64,000 nt of DNA from an uncultured Bryobacterales bacterium (lineage in GTDB: Bacteria; Acidobacteriota; Terriglobia; Bryobacterales; UBA6623). Below, piece after piece: positions 8,900-19,400 of the stretch. Position numbers and translations under genes: made by a program. The stretch lies in NCBI GenBank assembly GCA_951813605.1, contig OX638379.1, positions 1,932,471 through 1,996,470 of the forward strand, in the 5' to 3' direction. Below the pieces are notes generated by a model, which saw nothing but the letters and a program-made list of their open reading frames with translations, had not been told where the DNA came from and searched no databases. Each line of letters begins with the position of its first letter. The first letter of the stretch is position 1.

Positions 8900-10760
8900 T
8901 CCACGTTAACCCCGAACACGTAGACAGAGCCGTGCTTCCAGCGCGGGTCGCTGGACAGGACGGGTGCCGCAAAATACCCCTTCGCTTCCACCTGCAGGGC
9001 CGCGCAACGCACGAACTCCTGCAGCTTCTCGTCATTCGGAGCGGCCTCCAAAGCAGCCGCGTTCACGTCCCCCGGATCACACGTGCCCGGCAAATCGGGC
9101 GAGTGGTACCCCGCCCCGATCGCCGCCCGGTCCCCGTTCCAGTCGATCTCGATCACGTAGGAGCTCTTCGGATGCCGCAACCCGCTCGCCGGGTTCGCGA
9201 CAGCGTAGTAGATCCAGCCCTCGTCCACCAGTTCCAGCAGGCGGTGCAGCTCGAAGAAGTAGTCCGACCCGAACCCGTCGATCGATGTTCCCCAAACCGA
9301 GCCCTCCCGCGACGGGTCCGGCGGGTACACGTGCGTCAGGGAATGCTCGCCTGAAGGCTCCACCCCGTCCACGAACACGTAGATCGGCCCCTGCCGCCAG
9401 CGCGCGTCCTGGTTGAACGCCCGCCTTGCCTCCGCCTCGCCGTGGTCTTGGGCGTACTCCGCTGCGCAATGCACGAATGCCCGCATCTCTTCGCGCGTGC
9501 GGATCGCCCCCGCCGTTACGTAGTGCTCCGAGCAGTCTTCCGCCCCTGCGGTCACAGCCGTCGGCGCGTAGAAGCCCGCCCCAACCAGCAACGGCACTCC
9601 CTGCGACACCACCCGCTTCAACAGCCCCACCTTCGGCCGTCTCGCCCAGGTCTGCGGATGGAACGACTGGTAGTACACGAAGGCTTCGCCGAATGTGGCC
9701 CCCACGTCCACCATGTCCCGGCCCCCGAACTGTTCGCCGCAGCCGCCCCGGCCGCCCCACTCGTGCGACACCTGCCCGTTCACCCGCGTCCGGCGCCCCG
9801 AAATCACCTGGTTGCCCTGCATGTCCAGCACGAACGCGTAGCTCGATCCGCTGCTCCAGCGCGGGTCCCCCTCCAGCGCGTGCTTGGCCAAGTAGACCTC
9901 CGACTCCACCAGCATCGCCGCGCAGCGCACGAACGCCTGCAGCGTCTCCGGGCTCGGATCCGCCTCCAGCGCCGCCGCGCTCACCTCGTCTTCGTTGCAC
10001 GTCGCCGGCAGGTCCAGCTCGTAGATCCCCGCCCCGATCACCGCCGGGTCCCCGTCCCAGTCGATCTCGATCACGTACGAGGCCTTCGGCACGTTCCGCC
10101 CCGTCTCCGGGTTCGGGAACGAGTAGTAGATCCAGCCCGAGTCGACCACCTGCGTCGTGCGGTAGACCTCGTGGAAGAGGTCGGTGCCGAAGTCGTCGAT
10201 CGTCTCGCCCCACAGCTGCCCCTCCCGGGAAGGGTCCGGCGGGTAGACGTGCGTCCGCGAGTCCGTTCCGGACTTGGCGATCCCGTCGACGAACACGTAC
10301 GTGGGGCCGTGCTTCCAGCGCGCGTCCTCGTTGAACGCCCGGATGTCGCCCCGCGTGTTGACGGCGCTGGCGACTATGGTGTGATCCGGGCAGCCTTGCG
10401 TCCATACCGTTTCGCCCTCTTCTTGGTAGAATCCCGCACCGACGATCAAGTTGAATTCCAGCTCTCCAAGTAACGAGTCGCGCACCTTGAAGGTTTCTTC
10501 GCGGGCAAATACCACCTTGGGTATCTCCGCGCTATCGCTGTCGTCATCCGGATTGTAGAAGTGGTACCGGACGAAGCCGCCTGCCTCGCTCCGGGTCGCC
10601 GCGGCAATGATCTGCGGCAGAATCAGTTCTCCCGTGACCTCGTCCCTAAGAGTGTCTGTAGGGATCTGGAGTTCGTACCGGTTCGGGAACGCCCCGTGAA
10701 AGAGCGTGTAGCCGGCGCGGTCAATGACAAAGAGGTAAATGGCACCTTCCCGCCAAGGGC
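8900..10760 (-). repeat. Intragenic tandem duplication, 918-nt two-domain unit
   Basis: The Trp codons of repeats 3 and 5 (10315 and 9397) and of repeats 4 and 6 (9856 and 8938) are each exactly 918 nt apart. Repeats 3 and 5 share peptides such as THVYPPDPSREG and SYVIEIDW. Repeats 4 and 6 share QGVPLLVG. So a pair of domains, 306 codons, was duplicated as a unit. The outer limits are approximate. Confidence 0.75.
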
Positions 10761-11205
10761 CGTTCTCGTCCCGGAAGACACTCCTGAATCTGCGGCTTCC
10801 TTCAAGGCCTTCGGCCTCGTAGGTTTCGACGAGGTGACTGATCGCCCCGTTCACGAACGCCTTCAGCGTCCGGCGGTCCACCACGTCGGCCGCCGTGACA
10901 TGCGGGACCTGGTCGGTATCGATCGCTTCCGGATCGAAGTGAGCCTCTTGAAGATCTAGGCCGACGAGCACGACGAATGGGCCGTTCAGTATGGCGTAGC
11001 CACCGATTCCGGGCACATGGCCGCCGTTGGCAGGATCACTCCCGGCCGCTACAAGGATGGCTGCAGCAATTCCGGGATTGACGAGCCTGCCACTAAACCC
11101 CAAATCTCTTGCGTGAAAGATCACCCGCATGTTGATCGGAGCCGAGCGGTTCGAAATGAGCTCGGTGTTGAAAGACAGGACAGTTACAAAAACGCTTCCG
11201 GATCT

Positions 11206-11208
11206 TCA
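11206..11208 (-). other. In-frame TGA at a conserved Trp position of the Cache-repeat gene
   Basis: The frame reads ..RQEGRD-TGA-RSGSVFVTV.. and stays open on both sides. All five other repeats have TGG at this place (GPW, ARW, PRW, ARW, PRW). A single G-to-A change explains it. TGA is a normal stop elsewhere in the window (for example purM, purN and dctQ), so the genetic code itself is not altered. Confidence 0.85.
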
Positions 11209-11638
11209 GTCCCTGCCTTCCTGGCGCATGAGGCACCACGAGTAGGCCAACTCGAGCTGGGAACCGCTGCTCGCTGCATAGTCCCTCACCGCCACAGCGA
11301 ATTTCTTCAGGTTGTCAGGTGTGGGGTTCGCTGCCACTTCGGCGGCCGTTACACTCGGGCGTTCGAGCGGATTCTCAGCAAGGCCTTCCGGGCGCGGACA
11401 GGTCCGCTGCCCGGACACCGGTAAAGCGGCAACAAGCAAGAAAACGAAGAGCCCGGCAACAAGCCGAGGAGGTGAGCAGAAGCGGCACTGGAGAGCGCTT
11501 GGCATGGTACGCATGATTCCTCTTCTTTGACGAAACATCATAACCGCATGCGTGCTCGAGCTCACGCGCTCGTCCTTGCAATAAGAAATCACAAGTGTCC
11601 GGTTCGAAGCGCAATGGAATCAATGACTTGCGGGTCCA

Positions 11639-12136
11639 TCAAAGTGACTGGCACTTGACGGCGTTTCCCGAGGTGCCAAGGAAACGCTCGACGCGTAAGT
11701 TGCCCGTGACAAATCCAAAGAAGAGCCCGACGGTCCACTTGCTCTTGTAGGGGTCGCAATCCGTGAGCGCGTCGTCGGGACCGGAGCGTTCCAGAAGTTC
11801 CGACGTGGCCGTGTCCGCGAAGTCGTCTTGCAAGATCTCGACGGCCCTAGACCCCGCCTCGCCAAGGATCGCATTCATCGCCCGCCCGGCGTTTTAGCGT
11901 GCGGCTTGTCAAACCTCGAAATCCGCGTTCACTCAGCGGCACTCTCTGGTGCCGTTGAGCCGATCCGCCGATCGCAGCAGAATCGAAGTCTTGCCCGTCT
12001 GACGAAGCGCGTTCAACACGAAGTGGCGGTCCTTGTCGATCAGTTCCAAGATCTCGTCAAAGTCCACGCGGTCTAGTGGCGGGATGCAGTAGTGCCGCTC
12101 CGGGCGGACCGGGCATTCCGTGTTGAAGAAACCCAC
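11639..12136 (-). pseudogene. AAA-family ATPase remnant with three internal stops, truncated
   Basis: One frame runs from ATG 12136: FNTECPVRPERHYCIPPL, then DRHFVLNALRQTGKTSILL with a Walker A motif (RQTGKTS). After RECR come TGA, TGA and TAA stops, and the same frame continues with NAGRAMNAILGEAGSRA and LLERSGPDDALT. This order matches bacterial and archaeal-type ATP-binding proteins of about 500 residues, in which Walker A is followed by a VNVE..QAAR..GRAMRAIL segment. Walker B and the C-terminal domain are missing; after about residue 130 the sequence is unrelated. Both the N-terminal 67-codon and the downstream 79-codon pieces belong to this single decayed gene. Confidence 0.75.
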
Positions 12137-12219
12137 GGCAAGTCAAGTATCAAAGGCGTACAGGTAAGGCTCGTGGTGCGTCAAGATCGGGGCACGGTCG
12201 CTGGACCCGCCCCGGCCCG

Positions 12220-12237
12220 GCCGCCCGCTCGGGCGGC
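12220..12237. terminator. GC-rich hairpin downstream of the first Oar-like receptor
   Basis: GCCGCCCG and CGGGCGGC are perfect 8-bp arms, effectively a 7-bp stem with a 4-nt loop, about 80 nt past the receptor stop codon on the minus strand. There is no T-tract, so it would be a weak or Rho-assisted terminator. Confidence 0.3.
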
Positions 12238-12314
12238 AGAAGCCTGAACCGGCGCTGCGGCTACCGAGGCTGTGCCAGCGGCACGAAAGCGCGGTTCCTC
12301 CGCCTGAGGCCCGC

Positions 12315-15300
12315 CTAGAAAATGAACTTGAGGCCGAATTGAATCTGCCGCTCCCTGCTTCGCGTGCCGAAGACTCTTCCGAAGTTGCGGTTGTTGTAGT
12401 TCGCGATCGGCAGGCCCCAGGTCGGACTGTTCGTCGCATTGAAGAACTCCGTGCGGAACTCCAACATCTTGCTCTCCGAGATCGGGAACTGCCGGAACAG
12501 GGACACGTCTAGATTCGCATAGCCGTCCCCTCGCAAAGAATGGCGCCCGAGATTGCCGAACGTGTAGCGGCCTGGAACGGCGAATGCGTCCCGGTTGAAC
12601 CACCCGGCGGGAGTCGGGCTGCTTAGCTTGTGATCCCCGACGACGTTCAGCCTCTCGTAGAACGAGCCGCCGCCGCCGCCGGACGGACGCCCCACGTTGC
12701 CCGTGTTGGCGATGTCCCCGCTCACCCCCAGATGATAGGGGATGCCAGACGTGAATTGCGCGATGCCGTTGAATTGCCAGTTGCCAATGATCTGATCAAG
12801 GACGGCGTTGCCGCTGGAGTACTGCGCTCGTTTCCCGAACGGCAGCCGATAGACCCAGCTCAGGTTCAAGATATGGGGCAAGTCGTGGCCGGATACGCTC
12901 CGGTCGTTGTTGAAGTTGTACGGATCCTGGGTAGCGCAGCCCTCGACCCCGAAGAATCCCGAGCACGCTGTGTCGATGGACTTCGACCACGTGTACGAGA
13001 CCAGATACGAGAGACCGTTGCTAAACCGCCGGTCCAGCCGGAACTGGAAGGCGTGGTAGTTGCTCCGCCCCCAGCTGCGGTCGAAAAACGTCGGGGCGAT
13101 GTACGGGAAGAGCGAGCGCTCCCGTGGATTGCCCGGACCCGGAGTCTGCGCCACGTTGTAGTACCCGCCGAGATTGTTGCGCGATGTCGTCGATCCAACG
13201 TAGTTGGCTTCGACAATTGTGTTCCCTGCCATCTGGCGCTGGAGCCCGAAGTTCCATTGCTGGGAATACGCGTTCTTGAAGTGAGGATCGGCAAACCAGA
13301 GCACTTGGTTGAAGGGCGTCGGCGCAGGAAAGACGGCGCCCGTGCCAAGGTCCAACGGATCCTGCGCCGTCCTTGTCGGCACCGTCCGTCCCGCACCGGG
13401 AAGGTTCAGATTATTGGCCAGGAGCTGCTCCACGCTCGGCCAGCTGCCCTCGTAGTTCTGCGCAATCTGGCTGAATCCGGCCCAATTGTCAAAGTAGATT
13501 CCGTACGAGACTCGCAGCGCCGTGTCCTCCGCAAGGCGGTACGCAATTCCTACGCGCGGCTGGTAGTTGTCGAACACGTTGTGGTAGATCTTGCCTCGCG
13601 GATCGACGATGACATGCTGCTGGCTCTCCAGCCCGCCCGGGACACACGGCGCCCGGCCCCGCTCCTCGCACGACGGCACGTGCCGCTTGAGGATGTACTG
13701 CCCGTTGATGAGGTCCATGTCGCCGACCTCGTCATTGTTGTCCTCGGGGCTTCCGTAGACGGGGATCAGTGTGTAATCGAATCGCAGGCCCCAGTTGAAG
13801 GTCAGCTTGTCGGTAACGCGCCAAGTGTCTTGGAAGCAAAAACCGTTGACCCACCCGCCGTGCTCGGTCTCGAACGCGTTTCTCTTTCCCGCGCTGTTGG
13901 GAACTCCGACCAAGAACGATGCCAGCGCGTTACCGGTGCCTGGCGCTAGGGGGTCCGAGGTCTGCTGAGCAGCGAACGAGACGCTTGTGTTCTGGCGCGG
14001 GCCGCCGCTGGAGTTGCCCATGCTGTTGAATTCCGCACCCATCTTGAAAGTATGGTTGCGCACTATCTTGGAAAAGCTGGCCTTCCATTGGTGGAGGTCC
14101 GAAAAGGTGATCGAGGTGCGCTGGACGGAGCCGCTGAGAAAGCCGGGGATCGCCACGCCGGGGATGAAGCACTCCTCTACGCCTTCCGCATTCTTGAACC
14201 CGCACGCAAAGTTCGTCGAGAAGCCGACTTGTGTCAGGATGGACTGCGGCTGTTCGCTGGGGGGCGCTGATTCGAATTGGAACAAGCGCGTGTAGTCGGA
14301 AAAGCTCCGTCCGAACTGGACCTGCAATACCGCTGTCGGGCTGATCGTGTGGACGTAGCTCACTCCGTAATTCGAGGAATCGAGATCTTCCGTTCGCAAG
14401 AGCCCCTCGTAACCGGCCGAAGCGCTGATCGGATGACGAGTCTGATTGAACCTGAACATCAGGGATTTGTTCTGACCTAGCTGGTGGTCCACCTTGATCG
14501 TCCATTCGTCCTGATCGTTCGTACGGGGGGTGTTGTCGATGTTGTTCTTCCCTGGCACGCCTGTCTGCTCGGCGCCTGGGAAGAGTTCCCGGGCGTAGCC
14601 CACCATGCCCGCGTCGAGGCCGCTTTGCGGCACGGTGTTGTTCGGATACTGGTCACGGAGGAACTGTCCGGAGTTGCTGGGGTCCTCTCTCGTTGTGAAC
14701 GGATCGAAGATGTCCGCTCCGAGGTCGCTCAGGTCCCCGCGCAGGTTTGCGTCCGTCGGCACGAGCAGCAGCCTCTCCGAGTCTCTGGTGCTGCGGAAGC
14801 CCTGATACGAGCCGAAGAAGAAAGTCTTGTTCTTCGTGATCGGCCCCCCAATCGTTCCGCCGAATTGGTTCTGGCGGAAGGGCGTGACGCTTCGGAAGAA
14901 AGGATTCCTGGCGTCCAGGGCATCGTTGCGCAAGAACTCCCATGCCGTGCCGTGCAGTTCGTTGGTGCCCGATTTGGTCACCACGTTGATGACGCCTCCG
15001 ACGCCTCCGCCGAACTCGGCCTGGTCGTTGTGGGACTGGACCTTGAATTCCTGGATGGCATCCACGATGGGAGCCACGGCGTAGGTGTTCACATGGGATC
15101 CGATATTGTTGATTCCATCGAGCGTGAACACGTTGGACCGGTTGATCTGGCCGTTGATCGATGGAAAGCTGAATGAACCGACCGGATTGGTCCCGAAGCC
15201 GCCGCTGTTCTGGGCCACGCTGACCGGGCTGACGCCGGGAGTGAGAGTGATGAGCTGGGTAAAGTTCCGACCGTTCAACGGAAGGTCGACCACCTCTTGA

Positions 15301-15746
15301 TTCCCGATGACCGTGCCCAGTTCGGACGTCGAACTCTCAATCTCAGCACCCACGGCTTCCACAGTGATCGTCTCGGTGGTTGCGCCGACAGCCAGGGTGA
15401 AATTGTATGTCGCTGTCTGGTTGACTTCCAGATTCACTTCGTCGTCCCGGGCTGTGCTGAAGCCCTCCTTCGTTACGTCAATTACGTAACTTCCCGGAGG
15501 GATGTAAAGGATGACGTAATTCCCAACCGTATTCGAAAGGGTTCTCCGCTCGACCCCGGTCTCGACGTTTGTGAGAGCAATTTCGGCGTCAGGAATCACG
15601 GCACCGGTCGCGTCCTGCACTGTGCCGTTAACGGAAGCGGTAGAGGTCTGGGCAAAGGCTGCCCAAGGCAAAACCAAGACTAGACTCGCAAGCGAGACCC
15701 CCGAAATCCAAAGCCTCAGAGTGCAAGGGAATGACGGATGAATCAT
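12315..15746 (-). CDS. TonB-dependent receptor-like (Oar family) outer-membrane protein 1
   Basis: 1143 residues. The ATG at 15746 has an AAGGAGG site 8 nt upstream and a signal peptide ending at about PWAAFAQ. A carboxypeptidase-regulatory-like (CarboxypepD_reg) Ig-type domain comes first (ASVNGTVQDATGAVIPDAEI). A plug-like segment follows (LPLNGRNFTQLITLTPGVSP; GGVINVVTKSGTNELHG). The long remainder is a beta-barrel ending in RQIQFGLKFIF, with the aromatic C-terminus of outer-membrane proteins. This architecture is greatly expanded in Acidobacteria and is thought to import large glycans or peptides. It is adjacent to a second homologue on the same strand. The ligand is unknown. Confidence 0.92.
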   Translation of the reverse strand: MIHPSFPCTLRLWISGVSLASLVLVLPWAAFAQTSTASVNGTVQDATGAVIPDAEIALTNVETGVERRTLSNTVGNYVILYIPPGSYVIDVTKEGFSTARDDEVNLEVNQTATYNFTLAVGATTETITVEAVGAEIESSTSELGTVIGNQEVVDLPLNGRNFTQLITLTPGVSPVSVAQNSGGFGTNPVGSFSFPSINGQINRSNVFTLDGINNIGSHVNTYAVAPIVDAIQEFKVQSHNDQAEFGGGVGGVINVVTKSGTNELHGTAWEFLRNDALDARNPFFRSVTPFRQNQFGGTIGGPITKNKTFFFGSYQGFRSTRDSERLLLVPTDANLRGDLSDLGADIFDPFTTREDPSNSGQFLRDQYPNNTVPQSGLDAGMVGYARELFPGAEQTGVPGKNNIDNTPRTNDQDEWTIKVDHQLGQNKSLMFRFNQTRHPISASAGYEGLLRTEDLDSSNYGVSYVHTISPTAVLQVQFGRSFSDYTRLFQFESAPPSEQPQSILTQVGFSTNFACGFKNAEGVEECFIPGVAIPGFLSGSVQRTSITFSDLHQWKASFSKIVRNHTFKMGAEFNSMGNSSGGPRQNTSVSFAAQQTSDPLAPGTGNALASFLVGVPNSAGKRNAFETEHGGWVNGFCFQDTWRVTDKLTFNWGLRFDYTLIPVYGSPEDNNDEVGDMDLINGQYILKRHVPSCEERGRAPCVPGGLESQQHVIVDPRGKIYHNVFDNYQPRVGIAYRLAEDTALRVSYGIYFDNWAGFSQIAQNYEGSWPSVEQLLANNLNLPGAGRTVPTRTAQDPLDLGTGAVFPAPTPFNQVLWFADPHFKNAYSQQWNFGLQRQMAGNTIVEANYVGSTTSRNNLGGYYNVAQTPGPGNPRERSLFPYIAPTFFDRSWGRSNYHAFQFRLDRRFSNGLSYLVSYTWSKSIDTACSGFFGVEGCATQDPYNFNNDRSVSGHDLPHILNLSWVYRLPFGKRAQYSSGNAVLDQIIGNWQFNGIAQFTSGIPYHLGVSGDIANTGNVGRPSGGGGGSFYERLNVVGDHKLSSPTPAGWFNRDAFAVPGRYTFGNLGRHSLRGDGYANLDVSLFRQFPISESKMLEFRTEFFNATNSPTWGLPIANYNNRNFGRVFGTRSRERQIQFGLKFIF

Positions 15747-16345
15747 GGAACCTCCTTGACGTCCGTTTGGGATTGCGTCCGTTACGATTCTCTGTTCACT
15801 CAGAGCGACTGTCAACAATTGATTGACCTGTTTTTCCGGATTCTTGGCCTTCGCATGCCAATTCGGCTGTCAATTGACGGCCGCGCGCCAGGAAGTCACG
15901 ACCGCCACGGGGCGAAAAAGCACCGCACCGCGAACGGTTTGTCGACACGACAGGGATGCCGTTGGCGGCATCCGGCATCGCCACCTCGCCGCGTAGGCTC
16001 CCGCCACAATTCTCTAAAGGTGCGCGCTCGCCTCAAGTCGCCGGAAGAGTGGTAGCGGTGAACAGGGAATTCCGGCGAACAATCCAAGTCGGCGAGGACC
16101 GAAGAAGAACTGGAGGGCCTCGCCCTCCGGCGTGGCTTCGTCCGCGTCGTCGGGCTCTTTATGGAGTCGCTGCCAGCAACCGTCCCTTCGAGCCTTGTGG
16201 ATCGCCTGGAACTGGGAGCCCCAAACCGGGCGGCCGCAGTTCGGGAGGTCGAAGATGCCGCTCCGAAACCGCGGCACGACCTAGGCTATCTTGACCGTCT
16301 CCTGCCGTTGCCCACGGTCCGGCCGCAGCAAGAAACCCTGGAACG
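15747..16345. other. Gap between two receptor genes
   Basis: About 600 bases with no recognised gene. A minus-strand frame at 16014-16277 (GIFDLPNCGRPVWGSQ...) has no family that I can name. The left end holds the leader and ribosome site of receptor 1. Confidence 0.4.
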
Positions 16346-16386
16346 GCCCCGCGCGCAGCATCGCTTCCGCGAGCTGCGCGCGGGGC
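16346..16386 (-). terminator. Strong GC hairpin after receptor 2
   Basis: Arms at 16346-16359 and 16373-16386 pair over 14 bp (GCCCCGCGCGCAGC with GCTGCGCGCGGGGC) around a 13-nt loop. It begins 18 nt beyond the stop codon of receptor 2. No T-run follows, so termination may need Rho, or the hairpin may protect the mRNA 3' end. Confidence 0.6.
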
Positions 16387-16403
16387 TGCCGACAATCCAA
16401 TCC

Positions 16404-19400
16404 TTAGAAGTAGAGCTTAAGGCCCAGCTGCATCTCTCGGTGAGAGTTCCCGGCGTTCACCACGCCGAAGCCAGACTGGCCGACCTGGTCCCTCGGATTG
16501 TTGAACTCCGGCGTGTTGAAGCTATTGAATGTCTCGAAGCGGAACTGGATCCGGACGCGCTCGCTGATCCGAGTGTTCTTCGAAAGGGCGATGTTGAAAA
16601 TGTGCGGCGTTCCCGGCCCCGATGTCCCCGGCACCTTTCGACCGGCATTCCCAAGCGTGAATGGCGCCGGGGTCTCAAAGCCCGCCTCGTTCGTCCAAAG
16701 CACGCCGCGCCGCCCGCCAACGGCGGGCGCTCCACGACTCGGATGGTTCGGGTCACCCACTAGATTGGCGTACAGCGTCGCGTCGGCCGCGTTGTCTCCC
16801 TTGACGTCGCGAGCGCCGTTGAGCACGGTCACTCCGAAGGGCGAACCGCTTTGGAACGTGTAGATCCCAGACACTTGCCAACCGCCGACGATCGCGTTCA
16901 GCGGACCGCTCACGGCGAAGCGCTTGCCCTTCCCGAACGGCAGCTCGTAAACGGGGCTGAACACCATGCGGTGCGGTGCTTGATTGCCGGAGAGCGACCA
17001 CTCCGAAGCGAAATCGTAGACATTCTGGAACCAATCGTGGTCACCCAGAGAGGCAGCGTCTTCGCCGACAAACGGGGCGTTGTCATACCACCGCGAGAAC
17101 GTATAGAGGAAGATGTACCCGACGCCCCGATTGAATCGCCTCTCGGTCTTGAAACTGATTCCATGGTAGTCCGACTTGAAGAAGTTCGGATTGTTCATCC
17201 GGATCTGGCCGGTTCCGCCGTACTGCGTGAACGGCTTGAGCAGCCGCTGCGTTTGGTTGCCGAACTCGTTCAGGCCGACTCGGTGCAGGTTGTCCGGATG
17301 GATCTGGTTGACATTCATCCGGCGGAGGTTGACCTTTTTGGCGAGCTTCGCGTAATAGCGCACTTCGAACAGCTGCTCGCCCGCTTGGTGCTGGAACGTG
17401 AGATTCCAATCAAACGCGTAGGGCGTGCGGTGGTTGATGTCCACGTAGTCCACGCGCGACTGCACGAATTGGGTGCCCCTCGTGCCAAAGTTGTGATTCA
17501 ACTCCGATGAGTCGGGGATCTGAAGGAACGTAGGCGGCATCCCGTCCTTGAGCAGCGGAACCTGCCCGCCACCGATGTTCCCTGCCCCGCCAAATCCCTG
17601 GCTACCTGTTTGGAGCACGTTGCCGTCGTAGTTGCCTCCGAACATGACCGCGAATCCGCCTCGAATGACGGTGTTGCTAGAGCTCCCGGGCTTGTGAGCG
17701 AAGCCGAATCGGGGGCCGAGATTGTTCCTGTCAGGTCGAATTGGGTTCCGCGGGAACCCGTCACGTCCCGCAAAAAAGAACGCGCCCGTTTGATCGTGTC
17801 GGATTCCGTTGGTGCCGGCCGCGGGCAAAGGCAGTCCGGGGTCCCAGCCGGTGACGCGGTCGGCGACCTCGTAGAACGGCCCCTCGTACTCGTAGCGCAG
17901 CCCTAGGTTCAATGTGAGCTGGCCGTTGACTCGCCAGTCATTCTGGAAGAAGCCGGCCCAGTACGCGGAGCGGCGCCCGAAGGAAGGATTCGCTTGGACG
18001 CGCGCTCGATCTGCTTGGCCGAGGAGGAAAGACGCCAAGTCGGCTCCCGTGCCGGGAATGACACTTCCGTCGGGATTGAGTCCGCGCGTGTCGGTGTTGG
18101 CAAAGTCGAAGACGCCGGACGCCGTCTGTCGCCCGAGTTCGCTGCCCTGGTATTTGCGGAGTTCGATGCCGAATTTCAATGTCTGGGAGCCGCTCACCTT
18201 CGTGAAGTGAGCAGCGTACTCGAAGTTCGTGAATGCGAACAGCCTCTGGTGGTTCCCGCCATGGCCGATACTGGTGAAGCCCGGGTTCCCGCCGATGTTG
18301 AATCGAGGGAACGCGTCCGGTCCGACACCTGAGAGTCCGATCTGCGATGCGAGGTCGTCGTCGAGGTTGTGGCTTTGGGCATGGTTCCGGTAGCGGAAGA
18401 AGCCGCCCGTTGCCGTCATGAAGAAAGTGGGGGTGAACAGCTTGGTGTAGGACAGCAGAATGTTCTGCTGCCGCTGCGGGATGCGAATGGAATTCGGGTC
18501 CGCCTCGCCCCAGTCCGGCGATGGCTGGCGAGTGTCGTTGACCGGCATGAACAGGTTGTATCGGAACGTTAGCTTGTTGTTGGGATTCAGTTCGTAGTCC
18601 GTGCGCATCGTGTGGCTGGTCCGGCGCAGTTCCCTGGGCAAATTGCTCACCCAGTTGCCTTCGTTCGACACGTCGACCTCCGTGCGGTTCGCGTTGGGCA
18701 CGAAGGCAAGCGCGCTCTGAGCAACCGGGTCCAAGCGGCTGCTGGGAATCGCGTTGTTCGCGAACTGGACCTCGCCACCTCTTCCGTTGGCCGTCAACGG
18801 GTCGTAGACCCTGCGGACTTGCCCGTTCGACTGGAGCATCGTCGAGAGATCCCCGGCTCGCCAAGCAGGCAGGCCGACACTGCGGACCCGCAGGTTCTCG
18901 AGGTTTTGGATAGTAATGTCGTAGTTGTAGAAGAAGAAGGCGCGGTTCTTGGCGATCGGTCCGCCAATCGTAGCTCCCGGCACGTTGCGCCGCAGCTTCG
19001 TCTTGCTCCTGGCGTCCCATCCCCGGGCGTTAAGCGCGTCGTTGCGGGTGAACCAATAGCCCGAGCCGTGGAACTCGTTCGTGCCTGACTTGGTGGTCGC
19101 GTTCATGAATCCAGCCGCTGATCGGCCGTATTCCGCCGTTGGCGCGTTCGCTTCCACCCGTACTTCCGAGATCGCGTCGACGGGCGGGCTGAGCTCGGTA
19201 ATCGTAGCGCCGATGCCGGTACGGCTGTTCACAATGCCATCGATGAAGACTCCGGCAGAACGCGTCCGCCCTCCAGCGATCGTGACGTCGCCACCGCCAG
19301 CCCGGTTGCTGTTCCGCATCCGCTGAGCGCCCGGCGTCAAGTCGATCAAGTCAAACACTTCGCGGTTGACGAGCGGAAGTTCCAGCACCCGCTTGTTCTC

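Larger units (their letters stand above)
8638..11514 (-). pseudogene. Secreted protein of six tandem sCache-like repeats, interrupted by one in-frame TGA
   Basis: Read through codon 103 this is a 958-residue protein. The start at 11514 has an AGAGGAATC ribosome site and a signal peptide (LVAGLFVFLLVAALPVSG). Six repeats follow, each with an R/P-W-x-x-G-x-x-Y-x-F strand. Repeats 2-6 also have a Y-Y/H..NP.TG..PK..YV strand and an LIVGAGFY-type end, like single-Cache (sCache_2) ligand-sensor domains. The conserved Trp codons lie at 10753, 10315, 9856, 9397 and 8938: spacings of 146, 153, 153, 153 codons. The first repeat has TGA (11206-11208) at the matching position, 151 codons before the next Trp. 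Repeats 3-4 and 5-6 form a duplicated two-domain unit. No transmembrane or output domain follows, so it is not a classic receptor. The downstream 830-residue frame (ATG 11130) is intact. It is either a recent nonsense allele, a readthrough gene or a sequence error. Confidence 0.75.

Noticed and set aside
9426..10473. Long plus-strand frames of about 300-340 codons opposite the Cache-repeat gene
   Set aside because: They are Pro/Arg/Ser-rich shadows of a high-GC gene; the minus frame has repeated, conserved domains.
11206..11208. Selenocysteine at the TGA
   Set aside because: The aligned residue in all other repeats is Trp, not Cys, and no SECIS-like hairpin directly follows.
11206..11208. 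Genome-wide recoding of TGA to Trp
   Set aside because: Other genes in the window use TGA as their normal stop, including purM, purN and dctQ.
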